A DNA stretch of 33,174 nt from an uncultured bacterium (GTDB lineage Bacteria > Pseudomonadota > Gammaproteobacteria > Burkholderiales > Burkholderiaceae_C). The DNA is taken from the NCBI GenBank assembly GCA_903830565.1, contig CAIKUF010000264.1:1-33174 (forward strand), read 5' to 3'. Made by a program: the position numbers and the translations under genes. This document shows positions 7,659 to 15,697 of the stretch, in pieces; position 1 is the stretch's first letter, and each line of letters begins with the position of its first letter. The notes beneath the pieces are model-generated. The model was not told the origin of the DNA, did no database searches, and was given only the letters and a program-made list of their open reading frames with translations.

Positions 7659-8183
7659 GTCGATTCACTCCTGCGTCCGTGCCGCGCCAGCGATCACCGG
7701 CCACGGCGCGTCGATTCTTTCATGATCCTGCTGACTCACGGCATTCGCCCTGCCAGCCCTTGGATGGGATCGCCTGCGACGAGCGCACGACCGTCGTGGT
7801 GGGCCACCGGTGTTCAGCGCCCAGGATGTATGCCTTCGCTGGCGCTGCTTTCGTTGAGTCGGGCGCGATCAATGTCAGCAATGCGTCGCGTTCCAGGCTC
7901 TCGCGGGGCGGTTCGCCGTGGCTCGCGCCGACCATCAACTGCCGGCCTCAGTTTGATCCCGAGTCACATCGATTCGGCCGGCCCAACCAAAGCGAGACCA
8001 CTCGTGGGGGTGCGTCTGTGCCAGGCCACACTGTTGCTCCCTCGCGAGATGCCGAGGCGCCGCACCGGAATGAATTGCGACACGCGGTCCCCCAGGCGCC
8101 GATTCCTCGCTACCGCGTGATGTAGACAAAGCACGCGCACGCCGCGACTGCAGTTCGTGACCCGCGCGCAACAGCCTCGTCGC
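7659..8183. other. Gene-poor stretch, no supported gene
   Basis: About 525 bases between the crotonase start and the end of the AraC gene. Short frames are open on both strands (for example minus 7720-7938 and 7935-8171), but none has a ribosome binding site, a recognisable domain or normal amino-acid composition. It should contain the promoter of the crotonase-ggt-CoA transferase run and may hold decayed coding sequence. I see no clear promoter, hairpin or repeat. Confidence 0.5.
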
Positions 8184-9326
8184 TCAAGTGCGCGGCTTCA
8201 CAGACCGGTCAGTGGCGGGGTGCCCGCTCGCCTCGTCCACCACGCCACGATGGGGTCGCTCGATCGCACGTCGCCAGTGTTGCGGCGTGTGGCCCGACCA
8301 GCGTGAGAACGCATGTATGAACGAACTCGCTTCCGCATAGCCGAGCAGGGAGGCGACTTGGTTCAGGTCGAGTGCGGTCGTGCTCAACAGTTCTTGCGCC
8401 ACTTCGTAAAGCACCTCCTGGCGCAGTGCTTTGAATGTCGTCGCCTCCGCCTGCAGCCTTCGGTTCAACGTCCTGACGTTGATGCCGAGCAGTTGCGAAA
8501 TTCGGTCGGCACTGCAGCGCTCTTGCGTCATAGTGCCGTGGATGAGGCGGCGTATCTCGCCCGGGAAAGATGAAGCCGGTTGGTGGTCGCGCCACTCGAC
8601 GGCCTGCTTCTCGAGGTGCTGGTGAAGCAGCGGGTTGGCAACGGGCACGGGGTGGGCGAGCCAAATGGCTGGAAAGGCCAGCGCGCACTCAGGGGCGCTA
8701 AAGCGTACTGGTGCACGGAAGAATTTCTCCCAAGGCTTGGCATCGGCAGGACGGCGCCGCGGCAGCAGCACTTCTGTCGGATTCCACGTTGGTCCGCACA
8801 AGCTGCGCATGATGTTGCACGCCAGCGTCATCGCCAGATCGTAGAGCAGCTCGGGCGCCGCGACTGCGGGCTCGACGACGACAAAGCCGATGAGTGCAGT
8901 GTCGCCCCGCTGATCGAGCCTCGGTAGGCCGCCGCGGTCGTGCAGTTCGAAGTGCCGGACCAGGTCCGTCAGCGCCGAGCCCACGCTGTCCGCACTCATC
9001 AGCAGTAGGCCGGCCAGCCCCAATGCGCCTGGTCCGGCCTTCTCGCCCAGCAGCAGAGCGAGGTGCTCGCATCCGGTCTCGTCCGCACAGTGGGCGAGCA
9101 GCCGAGCCCCGGTGGCGTAGGGAATCGGCATGTCGGGATCGGCGAAATACGCCTCATCGAATCCTGTATCGGCCAGGACCTGCGAGGGCGTGAAGCCGAG
9201 GTCCCTGATCACCTGCGGAAGTTGGGCTACTGGGCCGAGGCGCGACGTTGTTCCCTGGCCGTCACGAGCGGACACGCGTCTGAGGGATTCATGGCGCCGC
9301 GTCTGACTTGGGTTAAGTCTGTCCAT
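8184..9326 (-). CDS. AraC-family transcriptional regulator with PF12625-type sensor domain
   Basis: 380-residue regulator. Residues ~30-210 fit the Arabinose-binding (PF12625) sensor found in OruR/VirS-like regulators, with LGFTPSQVLADTGFD and ETGCEHLALLLGEK. The C-terminal ~85 residues contain two helix-turn-helix units: ADRISQLLGINVRTLNRRL, and LNQVASLLGYAEASSFIHAF followed by RWSGHTPQHWRR. The ATG at 9326 is preferred over a GTG at 9383 because it restores the usual family length; its Shine-Dalgarno is weak. It is transcribed divergently from the large envelope cluster starting at 9500, with 173 bases between, so it is a candidate regulator of that cluster. Effector unknown. Confidence 0.88.
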   Translation of the reverse strand: MDRLNPSQTRRHESLRRVSARDGQGTTSRLGPVAQLPQVIRDLGFTPSQVLADTGFDEAYFADPDMPIPYATGARLLAHCADETGCEHLALLLGEKAGPGALGLAGLLLMSADSVGSALTDLVRHFELHDRGGLPRLDQRGDTALIGFVVVEPAVAAPELLYDLAMTLACNIMRSLCGPTWNPTEVLLPRRRPADAKPWEKFFRAPVRFSAPECALAFPAIWLAHPVPVANPLLHQHLEKQAVEWRDHQPASSFPGEIRRLIHGTMTQERCSADRISQLLGINVRTLNRRLQAEATTFKALRQEVLYEVAQELLSTTALDLNQVASLLGYAEASSFIHAFSRWSGHTPQHWRRAIERPHRGVVDEASGHPATDRSVKPRT

Positions 9327-9499
9327 GATTCCGTTGCAAAGTCGCGAAGTATCAATCCACCGTCGCGAATCAGCAATGGGCACGAGAGGCCAGAGCCGGA
9401 CACTCAGCGTCGGCGATTGGGCGCGATCAGCTTCAAGCGGTGTTGCGGATGTCTCCCCTCAAGAGCCATCGGAATCGATTTCATACGAAGGAATGGCCG

Positions 9500-9709
9500 A
9501 TGAACCTCTATCGTTCGGCTGGGCCGGTGGCGGCCGCCCTCAGCCTGGCGTGCCCCGCGTTCGCCCAGAAAGCCGGCGGCGGCGCAGCGCGCGCACTCAT
9601 GAACGATGCGGCGCGGGTCGAGGCCCTGGAAGGTGCCATCGCGCCCATTACGAGGGCGAAGGCGTCGCGCCCCGGCCGCGTCGGAATGGACACCGGGTCA
9701 TGTACGTAG
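9500..9709 (+). CDS. Small predicted secreted protein
   Basis: 69-codon frame with a good ribosome binding site (GAAGGAA) and a convincing signal peptide (MNLYRSAGPVAAALSLACPAFA-Q). After it come GGGAARALMNDAARVEALE and a short arginine-containing tail ending at 9709. The mature peptide of ~47 residues matches nothing I recognise. It is the first frame of the co-directional envelope cluster, 70 bases before the DUF1254 gene. It could be a genuine small periplasmic protein or the surviving 5' end of a larger exported protein. Confidence 0.4.
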   Translation: MNLYRSAGPVAAALSLACPAFAQKAGGGAARALMNDAARVEALEGAIAPITRAKASRPGRVGMDTGSCT

Positions 9710-9779
9710 CCAACCCGGCGAAGCCCGATCGAACACGCAAGAGCCCGCGCCGACAGCCACGACTCGCAGGAGAAACCCG

Positions 9780-11201
9780 ATGAAATCGATCCAGCGCGCT
9801 GCCGCGGCCCTGTGCCTGCTGGTCACGACGACCGTGTCGTTCGCCGCCGGCCCGCAGGCGTCGGCGCCTCCCGGCCCGGTCGAAGCCGTCAAGATCGCGG
9901 TGGACGCCTACGTCTACGGCTACCCGCTCGTCACCTTCGACACCGCGCGCAAGCAGCAGACCAACGTCGCCGCGCCCGACGCCGAGCACGCGCCGATGGG
10001 CCAGATGATCAAGATGCGCAGCTACCCGGCAGTGGACAACCACTGCTGCGCCGCGCCCAACGCCGACACGCTCTACACCGAGGCCTGGCTCGACGTCTCG
10101 AAGGAGCCGGTCGTCTTCAGCATTCCCGACATGGGCAAGCGCTACTACATGATGCCGATCCTGAGCGGCTGGTCGGAGGTGATCTTCGTCGCCGGTTCGG
10201 GCACCACCGGAGGCAAGGCGCAGACCTACCTCATCACCGGCCCGGGCTGGAAGGGCACGGTGCCGATCGGCATGAAGCAGGTCGCCTCGCCGACCGGCAT
10301 GGTCTGGATCCTCGGGCGCATCTATTCGAGCGGCGCGCCGGCGGACTATCAGGCGGTGCACGCATCGCAGGATCAATATTCGGTCGTCCCGCTGTCGGCC
10401 TGGGGCAAGCCCTACACGCCGCCTGCAGGCGTCGTCGATCCGGCATTCGACATGAAGACCGGGGTGCGCAAGCAGGTCGACGCGCTGGACGCCGAAGCCT
10501 ATTTCAAGCGGCTCGCCGAGCTGATGAAGACCAACCCGCCGATGCCGCAGGACGCCGCTATCGTCGCGCAGATGGCGCGCATCGGCCTCGTGCCCGGGCA
10601 GGAGTTCGACATCGCCAAGCTGGACTTCATCGACCGTGAGGTGTTCAAGGCCGTGCCCAAGCTCGCGCTGGTGGAGATGGGCCTGCACCTGAAGAAGCAG
10701 AAGACGACCAACGGCTGGCTCTTCTTCACCAAGGGCGTCGGCAACTTCGGCGCCGATTACCTCACGCGCGGCATGGCCAACCTGCTCGGCCCGGGCTGGA
10801 ATCGGCCGCAGGATGCGGTGTACCCGCTGTCGCAGAAGGACGCCAAGGGCGACGCCTACGACGCCGAGAAGAACAGGTACGTGATCCATTTCGCCAAGGG
10901 CCAGTTGCCGCCGGCCGAAGCCTTCTGGTCGATCACGCTCTACGACAGCGACTTCTTCTTCGTGCCCAACGCGATCCACCGCTACGAACTGGCCTCGCGC
11001 GACAAGCTCGTCGCCAACGCCGACGGCTCGATCGACATGTTTGTGCAGGCCGAGTCGCCGGGCCAAGGCAAGGAAGCCAACTGGCTGCCCGCACCCAAGG
11101 GCAAGTTCCAGTTCGTGATGCGGCTGTACCAGCCGCGCAAGACGGCGCCGTCGATCCTCGACGGATCGTGGACGCCGCCGCCTGCGAAGAAGGTGCCGTA
11201 A
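9780..11201 (+). CDS. DUF1254/DUF1214 exported protein, full length
   Basis: 473 residues with a signal peptide (~1-23, LCLLVTTTVSFAA-G). N-terminal DUF1254: AVDAYVYGYPLVTFDTAR, then PNADTLYTEAWLDVSKEPV and SIPDMGKRYYMMPILSGW. C-terminal DUF1214: RYVIHFAKGQLPPAEAFWS, ITLYDSD, and ESPGQGKEANWLPAP. Proteins of this architecture are common in soil Proteobacteria, and their biochemical function is not established to my knowledge. The ATG at 9780 follows AGGAG with a seven-base spacer; longer starts would destroy the signal peptide. The next gene, its paralogue, begins at the base after its stop codon. Confidence 0.92.
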   Translation: MKSIQRAAAALCLLVTTTVSFAAGPQASAPPGPVEAVKIAVDAYVYGYPLVTFDTARKQQTNVAAPDAEHAPMGQMIKMRSYPAVDNHCCAAPNADTLYTEAWLDVSKEPVVFSIPDMGKRYYMMPILSGWSEVIFVAGSGTTGGKAQTYLITGPGWKGTVPIGMKQVASPTGMVWILGRIYSSGAPADYQAVHASQDQYSVVPLSAWGKPYTPPAGVVDPAFDMKTGVRKQVDALDAEAYFKRLAELMKTNPPMPQDAAIVAQMARIGLVPGQEFDIAKLDFIDREVFKAVPKLALVEMGLHLKKQKTTNGWLFFTKGVGNFGADYLTRGMANLLGPGWNRPQDAVYPLSQKDAKGDAYDAEKNRYVIHFAKGQLPPAEAFWSITLYDSDFFFVPNAIHRYELASRDKLVANADGSIDMFVQAESPGQGKEANWLPAPKGKFQFVMRLYQPRKTAPSILDGSWTPPPAKKVP

Positions 11202-12350
11202 GTGCAACCCGCACTCGATCACTTCGCGCGCCGTGGGCAGCGCGTAGTACTCGCCCTCGCGGGCGCGGTGCTGCTCGCATCGGCTGCTGGCTGCGGCTTG
11301 GTGCAGGAAGGCAAGGCCTGGTTCTACGGCGTGCAGGCCTACGTCTACGGCTTTCCGCTGATCGTGATGGACCTGACCAAGGATCAGGGCACGGCGGTCG
11401 CGAAGGCAGGCGAATTCACCGCACCGGTGAACCAGTTCTCGGTCATGACGCACTACCCCGACGCGTCGTTCCGCGCCGTGCCACGCACGGGCCTGGACAC
11501 GCTGTTCGCCGTCGCCTGGGCCGACCTCGACAAAGAGCCGCTCGTGCTCTCGGTGCCCGACACCGCCGATCGCTACGACGTGATCGCGCTGTTCGACATG
11601 TGGAGAGTGGACACGAAGACGCCGCCCACCGTGCAAGTGCAGAAGATGGACGCTGGCGCGTTCTTCGGCCGGCTCGCGCGGCTGATGAAAGACAACCCCC
11701 CGGCCGCAGCCGACGCGCCGATGGTCGAGAAGCTCAAGGCCATCGGCATCACGCCCGGCCAGGACTTCGACATCTCGAAGGCCGACCCCGACACCGCCAA
11801 GGGTTTGCAGCGCGCGATGGACGCCTTCGCCCTGCTGCAAAAGGGCGTGAAGAAGCTCAAGACCGAAAACGGCTGGATCGTGATCCCGAAGGACTTTGCC
11901 AGTTATGGCACCGACTACGAGACGCGCGCCGGCATCGCGCTGATCGGGCTCGGCGGCATCCAGCCGGTGGACATCACGTATCCGACCGCTTTCGACGACG
12001 GCGACGGCAAGCCGCTCGACGCGGCCAACCGCTACGTGCTGCACTTCGACAAGGGGCAGACGCCGCCCGCGAACGTGAGCTGGTCGATCTCGATGTACGA
12101 CCCGCAGGGCTACTACGTGCCCAACAAGATCGATCGCTACAACCTCGCCGCGTGGATGCCGCTGAAGGACAACCCCGACGGCTCGCTGGACATCTATATC
12201 CAGCCCGAGTCGCCGGGCGCGGACAAGGAGGCCAACTGGCTGCCGGCGCCCGCGAGCGGACCGTTCAACCTGACGATCCGCGGGTTCTGGCCGAAGGAAG
12301 CGATGCTCGATGGCAGCTACAAGCTACCGCCGGTGAAGAAGGTGCAGTGA
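11202..12350 (+). CDS. DUF1254/DUF1214 lipoprotein paralogue with internal deletion
   Basis: 382 residues, GTG start placed directly after the TAA of the preceding gene, so translation is probably coupled. The N-terminus is a lipoprotein-type signal with a loose lipobox ending at C31 (LASAAGC). The DUF1254 start (VQAYVYGFPLIVMDLTK, GLDTLFAVAWADLDKEP) and the complete DUF1214 part (RYVLHFDKGQTPPANVSWS, ESPGADKEANWLPAP) align with the upstream paralogue. About 90 residues are missing after W134: the paralogue has W131 followed by the block containing the YLITGPGWKG and VWILGR motifs, whereas here RVDTKT follows at once. The deletion keeps the frame, so the protein may still fold. Function unknown. 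Confidence 0.85.
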   Translation: MQPALDHFARRGQRVVLALAGAVLLASAAGCGLVQEGKAWFYGVQAYVYGFPLIVMDLTKDQGTAVAKAGEFTAPVNQFSVMTHYPDASFRAVPRTGLDTLFAVAWADLDKEPLVLSVPDTADRYDVIALFDMWRVDTKTPPTVQVQKMDAGAFFGRLARLMKDNPPAAADAPMVEKLKAIGITPGQDFDISKADPDTAKGLQRAMDAFALLQKGVKKLKTENGWIVIPKDFASYGTDYETRAGIALIGLGGIQPVDITYPTAFDDGDGKPLDAANRYVLHFDKGQTPPANVSWSISMYDPQGYYVPNKIDRYNLAAWMPLKDNPDGSLDIYIQPESPGADKEANWLPAPASGPFNLTIRGFWPKEAMLDGSYKLPPVKKVQ

Positions 12351-12401
12351 TCTGCCGCGGGTGGCTGCGAAGTCTTAACCCACAACGAAAGGAAACGACC
12401 C

Positions 12402-13196
12402 ATGAAGAATTTCGGAACGACATTGCGCACGGTCGCGGCACTTGCCGCATTGGCGGGCGTTGTGGCCCTCGCGGGCTGCGCCACCGCCGAGCAGAACATG
12501 GCCGAGCAGAACAAGCTGCACCTTGTCGCCGGCAAGCAGCTCCAGGCGAGCGGGCCCAACTACCAGTTCTGCGAGGTGGCGCTCTTCTACGGCACGACGC
12601 CGGAGAACGCAGTAGCGAACTTCTACAACCCGACCGGCGTCGAAAACTGCAGTCCGGAACAGTTCGCCCAGATCGAGAAGGACAAGGAGCAGATCGTCAA
12701 GGGCATGGGTGCGAGGGACGCCTTCCTCAACCCCAGTCGCCAATGGACGTGGGATGAATTCTGGGTCTACGAGGTCGGCGACATCCAGCAGTTCGGGCCA
12801 GTCAAGATGGCCTACATGGGTGTCGTGCCCGTGGCCGTGATGAAGGCGGCAGTCGGCGCGGGCCACTACCACCCCGGCCAGATCTCGCGCAACAACAAGT
12901 ACCTGTTCAAGAAGGGCAGCACGGTCTACCTACTCGACATGCCCGACGGCAAGGTCCTGGTCATGCAGTCCTGGACCAACTTCACCAACAAGGGCGAGAC
13001 GGCGGCCAACCTGAAGGACCTGGGCAGCCAGTTCAAGCTGCTGCCGCCGGGCTGGAAGTTCCGCACCAAGGTGCTCGACCGCGACCTGACCGTGCATGCG
13101 CCGGCGCCGAACTACCTGGCCTGGGTGACGCAGGACGAGTTCAACAACACCTACCAGGGCTGCGGCTACGATGCGGCCTGCAACTACGTGCCGTAG
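12402..13196 (+). CDS. Lipoprotein of an unnamed envelope family (paralogue of the next gene)
   Basis: 264 residues with a textbook lipoprotein signal peptide ending in LAGC (C26), so probably membrane-anchored. I do not recognise a named domain. The C-terminal half aligns clearly with the following gene: KGSTVYLLDMPDGK against KGTRVSLLDDPEGN, LGSQFKLLPPGWKFRTKVLDRDL against its LGSRLKLPAGWKFR, and QDEFNNTYQG against QDDFGNTYDR. A shared N-terminal element is ANFYNPTGVEN. Six cysteines remain in the mature region (C57, C98 and others), some perhaps paired by DsbA-type enzymes. AAAGGAAAC precedes the ATG. Confidence 0.82.
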   Translation: MKNFGTTLRTVAALAALAGVVALAGCATAEQNMAEQNKLHLVAGKQLQASGPNYQFCEVALFYGTTPENAVANFYNPTGVENCSPEQFAQIEKDKEQIVKGMGARDAFLNPSRQWTWDEFWVYEVGDIQQFGPVKMAYMGVVPVAVMKAAVGAGHYHPGQISRNNKYLFKKGSTVYLLDMPDGKVLVMQSWTNFTNKGETAANLKDLGSQFKLLPPGWKFRTKVLDRDLTVHAPAPNYLAWVTQDEFNNTYQGCGYDAACNYVP

Positions 13197-13244
13197 GCTG
13201 AATCGCCATCGCAACGGATTGCTGACACAAGGAGAACCACAGCA

Positions 13245-14030
13245 ATGAGCAAGAACATCAAGTGGGCGCTCGGCATCGTCGTCGCCCTCATCGTCGTCGC
13301 AGCGTTCGTGCTGTATCCCAAGCTGGTCGTGACCCTGCCGAACGACGGCGCAGATGCGAAGCCGAACACGTTCAAGGACACGTACGGGGGGCGCTACACC
13401 GAGATGTTCCAGATCGGTGGCAACGCGATCACCAAGGACCTGGCGGCAAACGTCTACAACACCTGGGGTCTGAACGGCAGCGACACCACCCGAGACTCTT
13501 CTCCTCCTGCGCTGCTCGACAAGATCGACGTCAAGGAGATGGCCAAGCAGTTCGGCATGCTCGCCGTGTTCAAGAACGGCCCCCGCTTGTGGACGCTGGA
13601 CTGGATCGAAGTCGAGATGGGCAAGGAGGTGGACTTCGGCGGCATGAAGGCGCGCTGGGTGAACTGGCTGGATCTGAGGGGCATTAGCACGGCACCGGGG
13701 GCGGCCGATTACAAGGACATCACTGTCACGCGCCACACCAGGTTCGGCTTCAACAAGGGCACGCGGGTATCCCTCCTGGATGACCCGGAGGGCAACACGT
13801 GGTGCATGAAGTCATTCAGCCTCATCACGTTCCCGGATCAGAGCTTCGCCGATATCGCCAACCTGGGCAGCCGCCTGAAGCTTCCGGCGGGCTGGAAGTT
13901 CCGGTCGGTGGTGCTCGAGCAGGACTTGATCCTTACCCCCGACAACACCGGCACTGCTCACATCACGCAGGACGACTTCGGCAACACCTACGATCGCGTG
14001 GGCGGGCCATACAGCAACTACAAGCCGTAG
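13245..14030 (+). CDS. Membrane-anchored paralogue of the preceding lipoprotein
   Basis: 261 residues with a single N-terminal membrane helix (WALGIVVALIVVAAFVLYP) and no lipobox, so probably anchored in the inner membrane with the rest in the periplasm. It shares with its neighbour the motif ANVYNTWGLNG, the KGTRVSLLDDPEGN strand, NLGSRLKLPAGWKFRSVVLE and QDDFGNTYDR. The pair probably arose by tandem duplication followed by a change in anchoring. AAGGAG precedes the ATG. A fragment of a third member lies at 15236-15349. Function unknown. Confidence 0.82.
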   Translation: MSKNIKWALGIVVALIVVAAFVLYPKLVVTLPNDGADAKPNTFKDTYGGRYTEMFQIGGNAITKDLAANVYNTWGLNGSDTTRDSSPPALLDKIDVKEMAKQFGMLAVFKNGPRLWTLDWIEVEMGKEVDFGGMKARWVNWLDLRGISTAPGAADYKDITVTRHTRFGFNKGTRVSLLDDPEGNTWCMKSFSLITFPDQSFADIANLGSRLKLPAGWKFRSVVLEQDLILTPDNTGTAHITQDDFGNTYDRVGGPYSNYKP

Positions 14031-14069
14031 TGCCGTGGGGTCAACAACCTTTTTCAAGGAGATTCAGCC

Positions 14070-14888
14070 GTGAAACATCCCATCAACCCCCGAGTCGCGG
14101 GCTGCCTGATCGCACTCGGCCTGACAGGGCTCACGCCCGTCGTCGCCCAAGCTCAGACCGCGGCTGACAAATGGCAGTGGGAGTTGGCCATCTACGGCTG
14201 GTTCCCGGCCATCGGCGGCTCGACGGCGTTCCCGTCGAACGGCAGCAGCGGGCCGAACATCGACGTCAGCGCGCAGGACGTGATCAACGCGCTGAAGATG
14301 GTCTTCATGGGCGAGGTCGAGGCCCGCAAGGGCCAATGGGGCGTGTGGAGCGACTTGGTCTATGCCAACCTGGGCGGCTCGAAGGACGGCTCTCGCGACT
14401 TCACGGTGGACGGTCAACCCGTCGGCGCTTCCGCCAACCTCGGCCTCGACGTGAAGTCAACCGTGTGGTCGCTGGCCGGCATCTACAACCTGTCTGCGAC
14501 GCCCGAGAACACGACCGACCTGCTGTTCGGCGCTCGCATGCTGAACATGAAGCAGACGCTGAACTGGTCGCTGGCCAGCAGTATCCCCGAGCTACCGACG
14601 CGCAGCGGGCAGGCGAGTGTGGATGCCACGGATTGGGACGCCATCATCGGCGTCAAGGGCCGCTATTACCTCGGTGCCGAGCGCAAGTGGTTCCTGCCGT
14701 ACTACGCCGACATCGGCACAGGCCAGTCCAAGCTCACGTGGCAGATCAATGCCGGCGTGGGCTACAAGTTCGACTGGGGTTCGGTGTTCGCGACCTACCG
14801 CTACCTCGACTACCAGTTCAAATCGGGCAATGCGCTGCAGAGCATGAACATGAACGGCGCGCTCCTCGGCGTCGCGTTCCAGTTCTAG
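14070..14888 (+). CDS. Outer-membrane beta-barrel protein
   Basis: 272 residues with a signal peptide ending near VVAQAQ-T. The mature part alternates polar and hydrophobic residues with aromatic girdles (WQWELAIYGWFPAIGG; GVWSDLVYANLGGSK; RYYLGAERKWFLPYYADIG; YKFDWGSVFATYRYLDYQF) and ends in phenylalanine (GVAFQF), the usual BAM recognition signal. The size suggests an eight- to twelve-strand barrel. A GTG start at 14070 follows AAGGAG at good spacing. In the cluster it is the only predicted outer-membrane barrel and could be the export or anchoring partner of the periplasmic proteins. It could also be a small channel. Confidence 0.82.
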   Translation: MKHPINPRVAGCLIALGLTGLTPVVAQAQTAADKWQWELAIYGWFPAIGGSTAFPSNGSSGPNIDVSAQDVINALKMVFMGEVEARKGQWGVWSDLVYANLGGSKDGSRDFTVDGQPVGASANLGLDVKSTVWSLAGIYNLSATPENTTDLLFGARMLNMKQTLNWSLASSIPELPTRSGQASVDATDWDAIIGVKGRYYLGAERKWFLPYYADIGTGQSKLTWQINAGVGYKFDWGSVFATYRYLDYQFKSGNALQSMNMNGALLGVAFQF

Positions 14889-14946
14889 GACGCGGCCAAC
14901 CAACCCGGTGTCGCCAGGCCGAATGGCAGGATGAAGACGAACGACC

Positions 14947-15147
14947 ATGGGCACATTGAATCCGTTCGCCGTGTCGGCGATGTTCGCGGCGGTCGTGCTG
15001 GCGGGCGCCTACTGCGGTGCGCTGGCGCGGCATTGGGTGCCGGCGAATCATCGGGATGCGGACACGCTGGAGGTCGTCAAGCTCGGCGTCGGTTTCCTCG
15101 GCACGCTGGCCGCGTTGGTGCTCGGGCTGAGCGGGAAGCTCGATCAC
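14947..15147 (+). pseudogene. 5' fragment of a DUF4239 (bestrophin-like) membrane protein
   Basis: Starting with ATG at 14947, the protein reads as two membrane helices around HWVPANHRDADTLEVVKLG and GFLGTLAALVLGLSGK, which is the characteristic start of DUF4239 proteins (conserved VVKLG..ATLAALVLGLL pattern). Intact members run to roughly 250 residues. Here the similarity stops after about 66 codons near 15145, and the frame continues into unrelated arginine-rich sequence that overlaps a fragment of another gene. The remainder of the gene has been lost. Confidence 0.6.
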
Positions 15148-15235
15148 GACCCCGCAGCTCGTGCTGCTGATCCGCTTTGCGCAAGGCGATCGCATGACCG
15201 ATGTTCAAGCGATTCGAAGATGCAGCACGCGGGCG

Positions 15236-15349
15236 CGGCGCTACACCGAGTTATCCGCCCTCTATGGCGATACGGTCGGCAAGAACCTGCGGGCCGACGT
15301 TTACAACACCATCGGCCTGAACGGCGCGTACCGTAACCACCGGCCCTGA
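15236..15349 (+). pseudogene. Fragment of a third member of the unnamed envelope family
   Basis: In the frame ending with TGA at 15347-15349 the sequence reads RRYTELSALYGDTVGKNLR and then ADVYNTIGLNG. This matches GRYTEMFQIGGNAITKDLA followed by ANVYNTWGLNG in the membrane-anchored gene at 13245. Only about 35 codons of the homology survive; the first ~40 and the last ~190 residues of the family are absent. It may be the trace of a former tandem array joined by a deletion to the DUF4239 fragment upstream. Confidence 0.65.
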
Positions 15350-15400
15350 CGGCAGGCCTTGCACTCCACCACAGCAACCTCAACCCCGAAGGAGATCATG

Positions 15401-15688
15401 ATGTTCAGACAAGTCACACTCGCCGCCGCTTGCGCCGCAGCCCTGGCCACCGGCGTCGTGCTCGCACAGCAGTTCCCCGTCCTCGACAACGTCGCCAACA
15501 AGGTCGTGCAGAAGTACCAGTCGATGACCTGCGAACAACTGTGGGCGCAGAAGTCGCAGCCCAAGTCGGCCGAGGAACAACGCGTGATCGGCCTGCTCAA
15601 GTCGGACCCGGCCATGCGCACCGAATTCCTGAACCGTGTCGCCGGGCCGATCACGAACAAGATGTTCGACTGCGGCATGATCCCCTGA
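15401..15688 (+). CDS. Small periplasmic protein, unnamed family
   Basis: 95 residues with a signal peptide (FRQVTLAAACAAALATGVVLA-Q shortened here to its core). The mature part reads VVQKYQSMTCEQLWAQKS, EEQRVIGLLKSDPAMRTEF and AGPITNKMFDCGMIP, with two conserved-looking cysteines that could form a disulphide. AAGGAG at 15389-15394 fits the ATG at 15401 (six-base spacer) better than the adjacent ATG at 15398. It is helical and soluble by appearance. I recognise similar short proteins beside DUF2092 genes, but no function. Confidence 0.75.
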   Translation: MFRQVTLAAACAAALATGVVLAQQFPVLDNVANKVVQKYQSMTCEQLWAQKSQPKSAEEQRVIGLLKSDPAMRTEFLNRVAGPITNKMFDCGMIP

Positions 15689-15697
15689 AGGCCTGCC

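Noticed and set aside
9648-12044. Very long open frame (798 codons) on the minus strand
   Set aside because: It is antisense to two well-supported DUF1254/DUF1214 genes with signal peptides and ribosome binding sites; its product is Arg/His/Leu-rich with no domain, as expected for shadows in GC-rich DNA.
15161-15349. Independent 62-codon gene starting with GTG
   Set aside because: Only its second half has homology and this corresponds to the middle of a larger family, so it is better explained as a gene remnant.
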